Shown one piece after another: positions 61,975-64,000 of a stretch of DNA of 64,000 nt. Below the pieces are notes generated by a model that saw nothing but the letters and a program-made list of their open reading frames with translations, had not been told where the DNA came from and made no database searches. Source of the stretch: Lepidodermella squamata (Eukaryota; Gastrotricha); contig JBLDXI010000012.1 of NCBI GenBank assembly GCA_047495785.1, forward strand, positions 682,001-746,000. Direction: 5' to 3'. The translations under genes were made by a program, and so were the position numbers. Numbering within the stretch: the first letter of the stretch is position 1; each line of letters begins with the position of its first letter.

Positions 61975-64000
61975 AAGAATAAATGGCTGATTGATAATGG
62001 TAGAGCAGCTAAAACATGGCTACAAAAATATGGCTAATGATATGAATTTTCAAACTTCAAGATTTTATTTTGCTTCCGAATAATAAATTAAAACAAAAAA
62101 CCTAACAAATCCTTTTCTGAAGGTATGCGAACCCAACCATGCGAATCCTGTTTAGAAGAACGTCTTGCCGTGTATCGAGTATTCATAGAAAGAGGCGTGT
62201 TAGATGCTAAAGCAATTAGGTTATTTAAGCGTCCCATTTCGTTCATTATTGTTCATTATTTTAAATGCAAAATTTCAGGATTTACCGATTATGAAAGACA
62301 CAGCTGTGAGCTGCGGATGAGATCTGAGATAATGCACTAATGTTTTCCAGGCGTCAGCGGCATAATCAAGCTCGCTTGAGTTTTCTGCAATTCGCATAAA
62401 TCTCATAATGTCTCATAACCAGAATATCCAGATAATAGCCGTATCGTGTAGTAGTTTACCTTTAATGCTGCTGTGATTTGATATGGGCAGGTCCCGGGTT
62501 ACCGGGGACTGCTGTTAGTCGGCAGACCCCCTCCCCGTTTTTCTCTGTTTGTCCTTGACGCCCGCGGCAAATGCCGTTCGTTTCATTTACATTCTTCAAA
62601 ATTTGTTAAACGTTAGTTGAGTAATATAAAAATTGAATAAAAATTTAAAGTGACCTTGACAATTTTATTTTCAATTTTTTGGCGCGTGACTTCAGGTTTC
62701 CCGTCAGGCTATACCGACCTGTCGAATTAATGCGTGAAAATTTGTCAGGATTCAGTTGACGATTCAGGATTAGTGAATATCGAAAAACTAGCATGATATT
62801 GCATTCAGAAATGGAACAGTTACATTAATAAGTTGATACTATTTTGCTTTGCGGAGCAACCCAGCTGCGTACAAATGTCTGCCTAATTTCGGAAGTGCGC
62901 CAAAATATCGGTATCGGTGTAGTGCGCGCACTTGCGCGATAATTAGCAGACCATCAGACGCACACGCAGAATGGTCGTAATGATCGTGTGGCAAATGGAA
63001 GTGCGTAAGTAAGAAGTGTGTAGGATTGATTGATGGACAATTTTAGTCAGACGTTATTCTTCGCTGCCAATGACCGCAACATTGGGTGAACAGAATTATT
63101 CCGCAACCATAAGCTTGACACCTCGCTGGAAAAATCAGTCAGATGTTGCCTTCCAATTGGAGAGTTCAAATATTAGCAGAAAATCGATTAACATTGGTAC
63201 ATTGATTGAAACATTGGTTGTTGATGGTTTATAGTCATGTTTAAGAAAAACACATTTGCTTTACGCGCACTTGCTTCGCAGTGCGACGTAATGGGCAGGT
63301 CCCAATTATTTTCCCTTCTGGTATCTGGGATCCTGAACTGGTGATCATTTGAACCTATGGTGATCATTTGAACAGTGGGACTGTTTACATGCTCGCTTTC
63401 GCTCGCATATGTAAACAGTCCCAAAGCTTCTCCATATGATGAACATTTATCAGTCTTATTTTCTGTCATTTTTACCATCCACTTTCCCCCTCGCATTAGC
63501 AGTGTCGCCTATAATCTTCATAGTCGTTTATCGTTTATCGTATGATCGTTTCCATCTTTTATATCCCCTGTTTTCCTAACAAAAGTAATAATGATAGTTT
63601 TTCAAGAGTTAAAGAAAATCGGCTTAGCCACAGCCGAGTCGAGATACCTCAGAATAACGCAAAATTCCTTACCAACCGTAGATATAAACGATGGCCATAT
63701 CCCATATCGTGCCTTTACTATTTTTTGCTCTTCATTTTGTTTTAAAATAATATGCGACGATATACAAACGTTTACATGGGCAGTAAGTCATTTGAAAGGG
63801 CATGATAACCGCGCTCGTATAGCTCCGCTATTCCCGCATAGACATAATTTAAGATAGACTGACTACCCCTTTCATTCCCTTCATACACCAATGTAAATCC
63901 CATGTACAGATTGCAATGCTTCTTACCGACTCGTTTGAACGAATCTGCATGAAGAATGAAAATAACAAAATTTTCTTAATCTTCGCGTTATATTAGCATT
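61975..64000. other. 3' terminal region without a convincing gene
   Basis: About 2 kb. It contains the 3' flank of gene 2 with AATAAA near 61978, a small open frame at 62125-62340 that could be read as a 36-residue spliced peptide but has no known family, a 17 bp direct repeat near 63331-63375 and the inverted repeat at 63376-63423. Genes further along may begin beyond the window. Confidence 0.5.
63376..63423. repeat. Perfect 15 bp inverted repeat with forkhead-type cores
   Basis: Arms at 63376-63390 and 63409-63423 are exact reverse complements around an 18 bp loop. Each arm contains TGTTTAC or its complement, the core bound by forkhead factors. It could form a hairpin or act as a paired binding site. 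Just before it the 17 bp unit TGGTGATCATTTGAAC(C/A) occurs twice. Confidence 0.6.

Overview
This window is nuclear DNA from a small-genome animal. Most introns are about 50-60 bp with GT...AG borders and T-rich acceptors, and every conserved gene is a standard metazoan one. Mini-introns, an 89 bp gap between two co-oriented genes, and a T-rich ...AG acceptor a few bases before many start codons all suggest a nematode with spliced-leader trans-splicing. The moderate GC content would suit a Trichuris-like (clade I) worm better than a rhabditid. That placement is inference.

0-20 kb is gene-dense. The + strand carries an MBLAC1-like hydrolase, a CCDC115/Vma22 homologue and SUCLA2. Next come two divergently transcribed paralogues of the SBF/MTMR5-13 pseudophosphatase that keep only the DENN and SBF2 regions. 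On the - strand follow two tandem ETHE1 persulfide dioxygenases, GPD1 and RUVBL2. On the + strand, TIMM22 and RPA3 are packed 89 bp apart. Many of these are mitochondrial or housekeeping functions: TCA cycle, sulfide oxidation, glycerol-phosphate metabolism, inner-membrane import and DNA replication.

20-56 kb is sparser and built around larger regulatory genes. A TRIM-NHL protein (RING, B-box, coiled coil, NHL) follows an almost 8 kb non-coding stretch. An unrecognised 318-residue basic protein, reconstructed here from six exons on the - strand, comes next, then about 3 kb with a tRNA-like repeat and a decayed retrotransposon gag. MPDU1 and a type II diacylglycerol kinase follow. A SoxB transcription factor lies on the - strand between about 4.7 kb of 3' and 5.4 kb of 5' non-coding DNA.

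56-62 kb holds two tandem secreted phospholipase B-like (LAMA family) genes with an antisense three-exon gene of unknown function (possible RRM-like fold) between them. The last 2 kb has no convincing gene but contains a perfect 15 bp inverted repeat with a forkhead-type core in each arm.

No CRISPR array, operator or bacterial-style element is present. The most unusual items are the phosphatase-less SBF pair, the two unrecognised multi-exon genes, the operon-like packing, and Sox-type motifs in the regions flanking the SoxB and TRIM-NHL genes.
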